A stretch of 64,000 nucleotides of DNA, taken from NCBI GenBank assembly GCA_937982565.1, contig CALJLN010000013.1, positions 1 through 64,000 on the forward strand. Reading direction: 5' to 3'. Shown piece after piece: positions 16,115-24,154 of the stretch. The notes under the pieces were generated by a model that saw only the letters and a program-made list of their open reading frames with translations, did not search any database and was not told the DNA's origin. Positions within the stretch are counted from its first letter, which is position 1; each line of letters opens with the position of its first letter. The stretch is from UBA2421 sp002343075. GTDB lineage: Bacteria; Planctomycetota; Phycisphaerae; Tepidisphaerales; Tepidisphaeraceae. Both the position numbers and the translations under genes were made by a program.

Positions 16115-17125
16115 TTGACCCTGTTGCCGCATCGCGGCGTGGATGATTCACTGAGTCTTTGGCCCGACAACGTGACCCCCCAACCCACGCGCGCCGCGGC
16201 GCGGAACTGGGTGATTGCTCTCAAGCTCGCTTTGCTGCTGGTTGTCCTCGGGTTTGTCGGGTGGGCGCTCTATCGCAACTTCCAGCAGATTGATTTCTCG
16301 GCCGTGCGCTTCTCGGTCGCGCCCGCAGCGCTCGCAGTGGTGTTTCTTGTCGTGGTTTCAACTGTACAGATGGTCTCGTATCGATCGCTGTTGTCGGCTT
16401 ACACGCAGGCACCGGCTTGGCGGGTCATGGCAGCCGTGGCGTGGGTGCCGCCGCTGGGAAAGTATGTGCCAGGGAAGGTGGCTGCGCTTCTCGGCGCGAT
16501 CTACATGCTCCGGCGATTCAACATCCCGGCAGCGGTGGCGATTTCCGTTGTGCTGGTGCTTGATGGACTAGCCGTCATCGCCGGCCTCATCACCGGTTCG
16601 CCGTTGCTGCTTTGGGAACCCGTGCAGCGCGTCCTGCCCGGCGGTTGGGTTTACTGCGGAATCATCGTCGCGGCTGGCATTGTCTGCCTGCATCCTGCGG
16701 TGTTTGGCCGCGCGATCAACTTTGCACTGAAGAAGCTCAAGAAGCCGCCATTGCCGCGGATGCCTGATGTGGCTCGATACATCGTCCCGGTCATGTGCGC
16801 GTTTGCGCAATGGATCGCTGCGGGGCTGGCGCTCTGGTTTATGACGCGCAGCGTCGCGGAGATGCCCGCGAGCCAGATTCCGCTCTTCATCTCGATCGCA
16901 GCCCTTGCGATGACCATCAGCTATCTCGCACTATTCGCCCCCGCGGGGCTTGGCGTGCGCGAGGCGATTTACCTCGGCACCCTCGCGAGCCTGATCGGCC
17001 CGAAAGCGGCGATCGTGGTCGCAGCGATGCGCGTCGCCCAAACCCTGGTCGAACTCGGGCTGGCTGGCGTGGGAATGGTACTGCTGCGCGGCGCGAGTAA
17101 GCCGCCGGTTGAACAGATCACCTGA
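16115..17125 (+). CDS. Flippase-like LPG synthase/UPF0104 membrane protein
   Basis: The protein has seven or eight predicted membrane helices and no soluble domain. It matches the N-terminal part of the lysylphosphatidylglycerol synthetase/flippase family, with the conserved GKYVPGKV region and the late FAPAGLGVREAIYLGTLASL motif. Relatives (AglD, MprF N-terminus) move or support the use of polyprenyl-linked sugars and lipids. The start is uncertain: TTG at 16115 is used, and GTG at 16139 is possible. It lies 24 bases after the GT9 gene, so they probably share a transcript. Confidence 0.85.
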   Translation: MTLLPHRGVDDSLSLWPDNVTPQPTRAAARNWVIALKLALLLVVLGFVGWALYRNFQQIDFSAVRFSVAPAALAVVFLVVVSTVQMVSYRSLLSAYTQAPAWRVMAAVAWVPPLGKYVPGKVAALLGAIYMLRRFNIPAAVAISVVLVLDGLAVIAGLITGSPLLLWEPVQRVLPGGWVYCGIIVAAGIVCLHPAVFGRAINFALKKLKKPPLPRMPDVARYIVPVMCAFAQWIAAGLALWFMTRSVAEMPASQIPLFISIAALAMTISYLALFAPAGLGVREAIYLGTLASLIGPKAAIVVAAMRVAQTLVELGLAGVGMVLLRGASKPPVEQIT

Positions 17126-17273
17126 GCGACGCGGATTCAATCGATCTACCGCACCGCGATTTGAGTGCATGAAACCGCGAAACCCTGCGCGCTTCTTCGT
17201 GAAGATTCGTGGGCCGATGGCGGCGGTGCTGCGGGGGCATTGGGGCGGTGTCGTGATTGCTGTCGACCTGCCG

Positions 17274-18401
17274 TCAGATCGCTTCGCGGGCGTTGTCGGG
17301 CGCGCCAACCGGGGCACCGGAATCGTCCTTGCTATCCGAAGCATGAATCACCTTCATCACCGGGAGCGACCATGTGTCGTGCATGGTTGGAATGGCCACA
17401 TGCGGCTCTTCCGGAGTGGGTGGCAGGCTCGCACGGATGGTGCGCCGGCTGGAATAGATTTTGCGCCGGGCGAGGTACAAAAGTTCTTCGGTGATGCGCC
17501 GGTGCCGTCCCATCATGTCAGCGAGCAAAGCGACGGCAAACATCAGGAACCCGACGATTACCATCGCGCCGCTGACTGCGATGAGGCTTGTGAATGGGGT
17601 CGTCCGGCCTTGAGCGAGGTACCAGACGGTGACAAACGCCGCCATGAGCACCCCCGGTACGCCGACAATTGCCGCGATTCCGCCGAAGAACTTCATCGGC
17701 TGGATGTCGCGCATTGCGCGCAGGATGATCGGCAGGCTGTTGGTGGCGTATTTCCAGAGATTGGAGGCGATTCGGCTCTTGCCATGCTCTCGCACGCCGC
17801 GCACCTTCAGGGGCACCTCGGCGATTCGTAAACCCTTGCTAAATAAGTCGATAAAGCATTCCTGGGTGTAGGTAAATCGACCAAAAAGGGTCAGCCGATA
17901 CGCCGCCTCGCGGTTGAAAGCGCGAAAGCCGCAGGACACGTCGGTGAAGTCGGTTCCGCCGCACACCCAGTTAATCATGCGTGTGACGGCCTGATTGCCG
18001 TAAAACTTAACTGTCGGCATGACCGGCCGCAGGGCCGGATCGGCGAACCGCGAGCAGGTGACAAAATCGGCTTCGTCCCTGAGTAGCGGCTCGACCAGCT
18101 TGGCGATGTCGCCGGAGTTGAACTGCCCGTCGCCGTCGATGTTTACAATGATATCCGCCCCGCGCCGCATGGCGCGTTCGAGGCCGGTGCGAAAGATGTA
18201 ACCCAAGCCCGGACGGCCACTTATGTTGATAACAGTCGCCCCGGCGCGCTCGGCAATTTCGGCCGTTCGGTCTTCGGAACCGTCGTTCATTACGATGACT
18301 TCAACTTCATCAATTCCCGGAATCGCCAGCGGCACCCCGCTGATGACCTGCGCGATGGTCTTTTCTTCGTTAAGAGCGGGGATCGTTACGACGAGCTTCA
18401 T
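17274..18401 (-). CDS. DPM1-like GT2 glycosyltransferase with C-terminal membrane helices
   Basis: The GT-A domain begins KLVVTIPALNEEKTIAQVI, with the DGSEDRT donor loop, the DxD-type IVNIDGDGQFNSGDI, and the late SCGFRAFNREAAYRLTLF and ECFIDLFSKGLRIAEVPL segments of dolichyl/undecaprenyl-phosphate mannosyl- and glucosyltransferases. After a linker come two membrane helices (about 230-255 and 268-292), then an 80-residue tail. It would make a polyprenyl-phosphate sugar, the kind of donor that the GT39-like enzyme needs. ATG at 18401 follows GGGGAGGA. The upstream extension to 18569 has no family match. It is convergent with the flippase-like gene. Confidence 0.93.
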   Translation of the reverse strand: MKLVVTIPALNEEKTIAQVISGVPLAIPGIDEVEVIVMNDGSEDRTAEIAERAGATVINISGRPGLGYIFRTGLERAMRRGADIIVNIDGDGQFNSGDIAKLVEPLLRDEADFVTCSRFADPALRPVMPTVKFYGNQAVTRMINWVCGGTDFTDVSCGFRAFNREAAYRLTLFGRFTYTQECFIDLFSKGLRIAEVPLKVRGVREHGKSRIASNLWKYATNSLPIILRAMRDIQPMKFFGGIAAIVGVPGVLMAAFVTVWYLAQGRTTPFTSLIAVSGAMVIVGFLMFAVALLADMMGRHRRITEELLYLARRKIYSSRRTIRASLPPTPEEPHVAIPTMHDTWSLPVMKVIHASDSKDDSGAPVGAPDNAREAI

Positions 18402-18777
18402 GGCGGCGTCCTCCCCGACCGGTGGGCCGGGTTGAAGCGTGCGATGGTAGCAGCGGGTGCGGTCTGTCACAAGCCGTTCGGGCGTGGCCACGAAGTTGCT
18501 CACAAGCATCCTTTCCAGTTCCCCCTGCAGATCACGCTGCATGGCATTTGAAGACGTCGCAGACGCCAACCCGTTACAAACCGACCCTGATTCTGCTGTT
18601 ATCGGACGTTTCTACCGCCCGCCATGAGAAAATAGGGAAGTGGCCCAATTCATGTAGCGTTTGCCACAGAGGTTTCGGCCCCCGGCGCGTCGATCTGACA
18701 AGCCGAAGCGCCCCGCTATGAAGTCGGCTTTAATTTCCGCCGCCCTCCTTGCCCGGTCATTCAATATAATCCGCGAA
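18402..18777. other. Intergenic region between divergent genes, with a -10 box for aat
   Basis: No gene is seen. A perfect TATAAT at 18765-18770 lies seven bases before the aat start codon at 18778. If it is the -10 box, the mRNA would begin almost at the ATG and be leaderless. No good -35 box was found at the usual distance (18742-18747 reads GCCCTC). An in-frame ATG at 18718 would add 20 residues before the Aat start. Confidence 0.45.
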
Positions 18778-19374
18778 ATGCGTGTCCCATCGCTTCAGCC
18801 GCAAACTCTCTTACACGCCTACGCCAATGGTGCGTTTCCAATGACCGACTCCGATGGCATCACGCGATGGTATGCCGCCGACCCCCGCGGCATCATCCCG
18901 TTAGACGCGTTTCACATTCCCGGCACACTCAGGCAGCTCATCCGCCAGCGGCGGTTCGAGATCCGGATTAATCACAATTTCCGCAACTGCATGACTGCGT
19001 GCATGACCGCAAAGCGCGATGAGGGCAACGGTAGTTGGATCAGCAACGAACTCATTGAGGCTTACGAACGGCTCCACCAGATCGGCCATGCCCACAGCAT
19101 CGAGGCCTGGCACGACGGGCAGCTCGCCGGCGGGCTGTACGGCGTGTCGCTCGGCGGGGCGTTCTTCGGCGAAAGCATGTTTCACACGCAGCGAGACGCA
19201 TCAAAGGTCGCGCTGGTCGCGCTGGTCGAACGGCTGCGCGAGAGAGGCTTTTCGCTACTCGATACGCAGGCACAGACTTCGCACCTCGCCCGCTTCGGCT
19301 GCATAGAAATCCCGGCGGTGGAGTATCAGAAGCTGCTTGAGGCCGCGCTGCTTTTGGAGTGCAGATTTGTCTGA
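18778..19374 (+). CDS. aat: Leucyl/phenylalanyl-tRNA--protein transferase
   Basis: This enzyme transfers Leu or Phe from its tRNA to proteins with basic N-termini and so feeds the N-degron (ClpS/ClpAP) pathway. Family motifs: LLHAYANGAFPMTDSDGITR near the start, WYAADPRGIIPLDAFHIP, the segment NHNFRNCMTACM, WISNELIEAYERLHQIGHAH, SIEAW.DGQLAGGLYGVSLG, GAFFGESMFH and LLDTQAQTSHLARFGCIEI. The length of 198 residues is normal for the short form. The extension upstream of 18778 has no family match, so ATG at 18778 is chosen. Cytoplasmic. Confidence 0.95.
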   Translation: MRVPSLQPQTLLHAYANGAFPMTDSDGITRWYAADPRGIIPLDAFHIPGTLRQLIRQRRFEIRINHNFRNCMTACMTAKRDEGNGSWISNELIEAYERLHQIGHAHSIEAWHDGQLAGGLYGVSLGGAFFGESMFHTQRDASKVALVALVERLRERGFSLLDTQAQTSHLARFGCIEIPAVEYQKLLEAALLLECRFV

Positions 19375-19407
19375 AGACGCTCCGACAAATTGTGCGCCGG
19401 GAACTTC

Positions 19408-19450
19408 GCGCCAAAAATGACACGAGGGCACCTTTCGGAAGGCACCCTCG
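19408..19450 (-). terminator. Hairpin terminator for the downstream minus-strand gene
   Basis: Bases 19423-19434 pair with 19439-19450. On the minus strand the stem uses two G-U pairs and is then unbroken; on the plus strand these are C-A mismatches. On the minus strand it is followed by CATTTTTGG. It therefore ends the PEP-CTERM gene best, and may also work for aat. Confidence 0.7.
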
Positions 19451-19490
19451 CGTCGGGTTGATCAGATAAAGAATCGAGACTTGCCTCAGC

Positions 19491-20339
19491 TTAGGCGCGT
19501 CGGCGAAGCAACGCCACGCCGCTCAGCGCGACGAGCGCGAGGGCACCGGGCTCAGGCACCACGCCGTCAATTCGGAACGCGAGGTCCTGATTCAGATCGG
19601 GAAGCGCCGCCGGGCTGCCAGTGTCGAGGAATGGCACCCATGCTGCCGCAGTCGTGAACTGAATGGCATTGTCAGTTGGCCGATTGCGGGCATCGGTAAG
19701 CGTGACGCTCGGATGGAAGACTGAGGTCAGCGGGGCCACGGGGGCGATCTGATAATCGACCCAGTAGGTGCCAGCATTCAGATTCAGCCCGCCGATATCA
19801 AAAACCGCGGATTTTACTCGCCGGGTGGTACCGGGCACATTGTTCACCCCGCCTACCAGGCTGCCGTCGGTGGCAAAAAGCCTATAAATGTTCGTTGCCG
19901 CGCTATCGATCAGACGGTCAGTCGTCGTATCGCCAAAAAGAACATTGCTGGTCGGCAAGTCGGGTCGGCCGTCCCAAATGCGAATGGTACCGGTCGTGAA
20001 CAACTGCAAATCGGTGCTGCCGGTCATGTAGGCGTAACCGGTCACGGTATCGATGCGCGAGTTGGCCGAGAGCGTGAAATCATCGGCTAACCGGAAGGCG
20101 CCGGTGGCACCCGATGGACTAGCCGTCGCGCCAGCGCTGGTATTGCCCGTGAAAATCTCGCTCCAGACATTGCCCGCTGGCGCCGCAACGCCAGGTCCCG
20201 GCACCGCGGCACCGCTGGCGCGCGAAACCGCACCTGTTTCCAGGGGGCCATTATCGAAAATTAAATCCGCCGACGCGGGCAGGCTCATCGAACCCAGCCC
20301 AATAGCCGCCACGAGGGCAGCGAAGTGACGCTTCTGCAT
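19491..20339 (-). CDS. PEP-CTERM secreted protein, unknown function
   Basis: A signal peptide (RHFAALVAAIGLGSMSLPAS, cleaved near ASA-DL) is followed by about 225 residues of beta-rich sequence, with a patch FRLADDFTLSANSRIDTVTG. The protein ends VVPEPGALALVALSGVAL then LRRRA, the PEP-CTERM sorting tail (VPEP motif, hydrophobic helix, basic end). Such proteins are recognised by an exosortase and linked to the surface or exopolysaccharide. No exosortase is in this window. ATG at 20339 follows GAAGGGAAAAG. The body family is not recognised. Confidence 0.88.
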   Translation of the reverse strand: MQKRHFAALVAAIGLGSMSLPASADLIFDNGPLETGAVSRASGAAVPGPGVAAPAGNVWSEIFTGNTSAGATASPSGATGAFRLADDFTLSANSRIDTVTGYAYMTGSTDLQLFTTGTIRIWDGRPDLPTSNVLFGDTTTDRLIDSAATNIYRLFATDGSLVGGVNNVPGTTRRVKSAVFDIGGLNLNAGTYWVDYQIAPVAPLTSVFHPSVTLTDARNRPTDNAIQFTTAAAWVPFLDTGSPAALPDLNQDLAFRIDGVVPEPGALALVALSGVALLRRRA

Positions 20340-20631
20340 GATCTTTTCCCTTCGACAAGACGTGTGATGCAAACCCCAGCAGAGATGCGATATCTCATGC
20401 CTTCGGCCCCAGCAACCCGCAGGGACGGGACGATGATGTTCGCGTGCCCCGATAAATGCAAGTAAAAAATGTAATCTCTACCACCTTCGCCCGTTGTAGA
20501 CCCCTGGCCGACGATTGGGGCATTACCTCCTCGAGTCTTGGGCCGGTTTTCAGAGCTTGCGAGAATTGCCGGTGACGGGTAGTTTTTCACGTCCCGCCAA
20601 AATGACGAGGTGTTTGGCGGAGGCTTAGATC

Positions 20632-20705
20632 GGGTCGTTAGCTCAGTTGGCTAGAGCGCCGCCCTTACAAGGCGGATGTCGGGGGTTCAAGTCCCTCACG
20701 ACCCA
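20632..20705 (+). tRNA. tRNA-Val (anticodon UAC)
   Basis: A cloverleaf can be read directly. The acceptor stem is GGGTCGT / ACGACCC and the D arm is GCTC...GAGC. The anticodon stem CCGCC / GGCGG holds loop CTTACAA with anticodon TAC. The T arm is GGGGG-TTCAAGT-CCCTC. The discriminator base is A at 20705, and CCA is not encoded (the next bases are CTC). It is 74 nt. Confidence 0.95.
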
Positions 20706-20831
20706 CTCGCGAATCATCGCACCGCATACCTAGCCCCGATCACCCAGAGTCGATCACCCATAGCCAGGCCGATCGACGGGTGTCAATCGACGCGGTTTCA
20801 TCGGCGTTCGCGCCAGCTTATCCACGGGCGA

Positions 20832-21239
20832 TTATCCCCAGCGAAACGTCACAGGCACTTCAACGGTCGCCGCGAGCGATTTGTGTACCGGGCAGTGGTT
20901 GGCGGCGTTCTCAAGCAGCTGCTGTTGCTCCGGGGTGAGGCCCGCGGGGAGGGCGAACTCGACCGTGATTCTGCTGATGCGCCGCGTTGGGTCGGCCGCC
21001 ATCTCTTTCCCGACGCGCACCGTCGCGCCCGAAAGGTCGATCGCCTTTCGCTCGGCAACGATGGCCATCGTGGTCAGCATGCAGCTTCCGAGGGCCGTCG
21101 CGACGAGGTCTGTCGGCGAAAATGCCTCCCCTTTTCCGTGATTATCTCTGGGTGCATCTGTGAAAATAGAGGACTTGGAAGGTCCGTGAATCGCTTCACA
21201 ACGAAGGTGACCCTGATAACGAATCTGCATGTCAACCAT
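20832..21239 (-). CDS. OsmC-like protein
   Basis: The 135-residue protein has the OsmC/Ohr fold. Its segments are GEAFSPTDLVATALGSCMLT, with the first conserved Cys, followed by TMAIVAERKAIDLSGATVRV, then the ENAANHCPVHKSL motif with the second Cys. OsmC proteins reduce organic hydroperoxides with these two cysteines. The segment spacing resembles the YhfA-like OsmC subgroup, which is less well characterised. ATG at 21239 is used. It is divergent from a surface protein gene and does not share an operon. Confidence 0.92.
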   Translation of the reverse strand: MVDMQIRYQGHLRCEAIHGPSKSSIFTDAPRDNHGKGEAFSPTDLVATALGSCMLTTMAIVAERKAIDLSGATVRVGKEMAADPTRRISRITVEFALPAGLTPEQQQLLENAANHCPVHKSLAATVEVPVTFRWG

Positions 21240-21601
21240 GTTTGCCGCCTCATAGAAGTTTTTTTTGTCAGGGCATGGTTATGTCTCGTAACGGCAAAAA
21301 TTGCAACTTGTCGAATAAAATAGCTGTTTCAACGACTGATGGAGAATATTCGCTGCATCGATTATCGTGATAACGACAATTTTCCTGCCCGATTTTGTTG
21401 GTCGAAATCGCATTGGAGTAGATTCGGTTGCGTAAAATCTTTTTTACTTTTCCCGACGTTTTTGGTTGAAGTGACGGGGTAATGCCCATACATACACTCC
21501 CCTTGTCTCTCGGCGAGCTTGGCTGATTGGGTCAGATCAAGGTGGTCTCGCTGGGATCTCGCAACAACTTTTTTGATCCTGGTATCAGAAGGTGTACGAC
21601 A
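21240..21601. other. AT-rich intergenic region between divergent genes
   Basis: No gene is seen. This 362-base stretch is clearly more AT-rich than both neighbours, with T runs near 21260 and 21450. A near-palindrome TTATCGTGATAA lies at about 21363. It probably holds promoters for both osmC and the beta-helix protein, but no box pair was clear enough to assign. Confidence 0.4.
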
Positions 21602-23956
21602 ATGGCACGACTCAATCGACGCGGGGCGGGAAACGGGAACTCGGGAAAGAAATCGCTCGCGAAGCTTGCGTCCAAGCCCATGTTTGAAAATCTCGAAAAG
21701 CGCCAGTTGCTCGCTTCGGCGGCGCTGGCGGGCGGGGTGCTCACCGTTCTTGGTGACTCCAACCGTACCAACACGCTGCAAGTGGAGTTTTCTGGCAGCA
21801 CGCAGATCGTTGCGAAATTCAATGGCGCGCAGAAGTTCTTCGCGAAGTCGGCAGTGAAGGAAGTCGTCATCCGCGGGGGGGACAAGGCCGATTACCTTGC
21901 AACAACCAACTCCGCCACAATCAAATCAACCATTCGAGCAGGAAGCGGTAATGACACGATTTGGTCCGGCGGCGGAAACGATGTCATCTACGGCGATGGC
22001 GGGAATGATTCCATCAGCGGTCGCAATGGCAATGACACCATCTACGGCGGTGCCGGCAACGACACCATCGACGGCGGCGGCGGACACGACAAATACGACG
22101 GCGGCGGCGGCAGCGATGTCTATCGCAATGTTGAGTCGCGTCTGACTACCACCCCTTCAACCGGCGGCTCAACCGGATCACCATCCACCGGAGGTTCGAG
22201 CACGGGAAGTGGCACAGGAACCGATCCAACCCCGTTCCCGGGAACCGGAACCACCGGCACCCCCAACGCGGTCATCGCCGTACAAACAAGCAACATCCCC
22301 GCGGGCAACGCCATCCATGTCCACGCCTTGTCTTCATCGCTCAACGGCGGGTCGCAGACCACCGCTCGATATGAGTGGGACTTCGGCGACCCGGGCAGCA
22401 AGTACAACACCCTCGTCGGCTGGAACGCCGCACACCAATACACCCGCCCGGGCACTTACACCATTAAGCTGCGGGTTACCAATGAAGGTGGCAAGTCGGA
22501 CAGCGTCACCAGGCAGATCAACGTCTCGTCGGCGAACCGGCGGCAGATTTATGTCAGCTCGTCCGGCAGCGACAGCAGTTCCGGCTCGTCGTCTTCACCC
22601 GTCAAGACACTCAGCCGGGCACGCGCCATTGCCGGTTCGGGCAACAATACCGAAATCCTTCTCCGCAGAGGCGACACATTCAGCGTTGGCGATAGCATTT
22701 CGTTCACCGGTGACAACGTCGCAATCAGTGCCTATGGAAGCGGTGCCCTGCCCACCGTGCGGTGGGACGGGGCTCGAAAGTACAGCCCCATCTTCTTTTT
22801 CAGCGGAAGCAATGTCCTGGTCGAAAACCTCTCGATCACCAGTAAGTTTACCGATCGTGAGAAAACCAACATGCCCGACGGCCTAAGCCTCGGCGGGCAC
22901 AACATCACTGTCCGCGGGGTCGAGTTCCTGAACATTGGAAACGCCGTCAACAGCAACGCTCAGCCGACCGGCGTGCTCGTGCAGGAAAGCACCGCACCTT
23001 CCGATGTCGGCCTGCGAAGCTATTTTGTCTGGGTTGAGGGCAACGACCATGTGCTGCTCGGCAACCGGGTGGCCAACAGCACGCGCGAAGCGACGTTCCG
23101 AGTCAGCCGCAACGCCCAGCGGTTGCTGGTCCACGACAATGTCTTCACCAATCGTAGCCGAGTGAGCGCCGGCGACAGCCTCGACACTGCGAAAAACACC
23201 GTTTCGGTGCAGTGGGGTGCTCACGCCTACCTCTCTGACAACACCTTTAACAACGGGCCGGTGCGCATCGGCCCGCTCGGTGAGGCCGACGGACACAGGT
23301 TCCCCACTTCACGGTTTAACAACACCGTGATGGAAGGAAACACGTTCAACGCGCCGGTCTTCACGCTTCACGGAGCAAGCGACACCGTTTATCGCAACAA
23401 CGTCGGCACCGCCAACGGCTACCCCGCATACACCATCGAAGGGTACAACAGTGCCTACGGCCGCGGCGTGAACAATGTCACACTTGTTAACAACACCGTC
23501 AGGAACGACAGCTTCAAGGGCAAGTTCCTCGATGTCGGCGGGAGTGTGAATGGCATTACACTTGTGAACAACCTCTACTCGGCCCCCGACCTGCAGCCGG
23601 GTGCGTTTGAGGCTGCACCGGTGTTTGTCACCAGTTCCGATTTGTCGAGCTTCCGGGCGATTACCAATAACGTGTGGTCTGTCGGAAAGCCGCTTCCTTA
23701 CGCCGAAGGCGGGATGAACTACGTCTGGAGCAATTGGTCCAACGCGCAGGGTTATCACACCGCCGCCGAGTGGAACGCCCGTCCGCAGGTTGGGACGGAC
23801 GTGTTCTCCAACGTCTCGGTCGGCTCGAATTTCGCCCCTTCGTCGTCCAGCGCCGCTGCGAACGCCGGGCGGCTCTTCGGGGGCGTGTTTACCGACATCA
23901 ACGGGAAGATTCGCCCGAGTTCCGGCGGATGGTCGGCGGGCGCGGTCCAGGTTTAA
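21602..23956 (+). CDS. RTX-PKD-beta-helix surface protein (copy 1)
   Basis: Parts in order: basic N-terminus with the sorting-type motif FENLEKRQLLAS (residues 28-39); a short beta region; RTX nonapeptides at about 115-165 (GGGNDVIYGDGGNDSISG and following); a Ser/Thr/Gly linker; a PKD domain at about 215-310 (ARYEWDFGDPGSKYN, YTIKLRVTN); and a right-handed parallel beta-helix from about 320 to 750, resembling polysaccharide lyases and adhesins. It carries short motifs GVLVQES and IGPLGEADGHR that recur in copy 2. ATG at 21602 follows AGAAGGTG. The enzymatic residues of a lyase could not be confirmed. It is a likely exported glycan-binding or glycan-cutting protein. Confidence 0.88.
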   Translation: MARLNRRGAGNGNSGKKSLAKLASKPMFENLEKRQLLASAALAGGVLTVLGDSNRTNTLQVEFSGSTQIVAKFNGAQKFFAKSAVKEVVIRGGDKADYLATTNSATIKSTIRAGSGNDTIWSGGGNDVIYGDGGNDSISGRNGNDTIYGGAGNDTIDGGGGHDKYDGGGGSDVYRNVESRLTTTPSTGGSTGSPSTGGSSTGSGTGTDPTPFPGTGTTGTPNAVIAVQTSNIPAGNAIHVHALSSSLNGGSQTTARYEWDFGDPGSKYNTLVGWNAAHQYTRPGTYTIKLRVTNEGGKSDSVTRQINVSSANRRQIYVSSSGSDSSSGSSSSPVKTLSRARAIAGSGNNTEILLRRGDTFSVGDSISFTGDNVAISAYGSGALPTVRWDGARKYSPIFFFSGSNVLVENLSITSKFTDREKTNMPDGLSLGGHNITVRGVEFLNIGNAVNSNAQPTGVLVQESTAPSDVGLRSYFVWVEGNDHVLLGNRVANSTREATFRVSRNAQRLLVHDNVFTNRSRVSAGDSLDTAKNTVSVQWGAHAYLSDNTFNNGPVRIGPLGEADGHRFPTSRFNNTVMEGNTFNAPVFTLHGASDTVYRNNVGTANGYPAYTIEGYNSAYGRGVNNVTLVNNTVRNDSFKGKFLDVGGSVNGITLVNNLYSAPDLQPGAFEAAPVFVTSSDLSSFRAITNNVWSVGKPLPYAEGGMNYVWSNWSNAQGYHTAAEWNARPQVGTDVFSNVSVGSNFAPSSSSAAANAGRLFGGVFTDINGKIRPSSGGWSAGAVQV

Positions 23957-23999
23957 TCTGGACGCGTTCCCGGTCGTTGAATTGTACATATGAGGAGGT

Positions 24000-24036
24000 G
24001 AGGCCCGCGGCTTAGCCGTGGGCCTCGCTTTTTTTT
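24000..24036 (+). terminator. Rho-independent terminator between the two beta-helix genes
   Basis: A 12-bp stem GAGGCCCGCGGC / GCCGTGGGCCTC (one G-U) with a three-base loop TTA spans 24000-24026, followed by GC and eight T residues. It lies 44 bases after the stop of the first gene, so the second gene probably has its own promoter. Confidence 0.9.
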
Positions 24037-24154
24037 CGGACGTTAAGCTGCGCTTAGCGTATCGGTCGATTGCGTCGACGGGCGCGAAACCTGCCCGGCG
24101 GAGGCGAATTTGTCCTGATTTGCCCCTCAGGCGCGCCGCTCTCGATTCGATGTA

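Noticed and set aside
18402..18777. Second promoter pair for the GT2 gene on the minus strand
   Set aside because: No -35 and -10 boxes with usual spacing were found.
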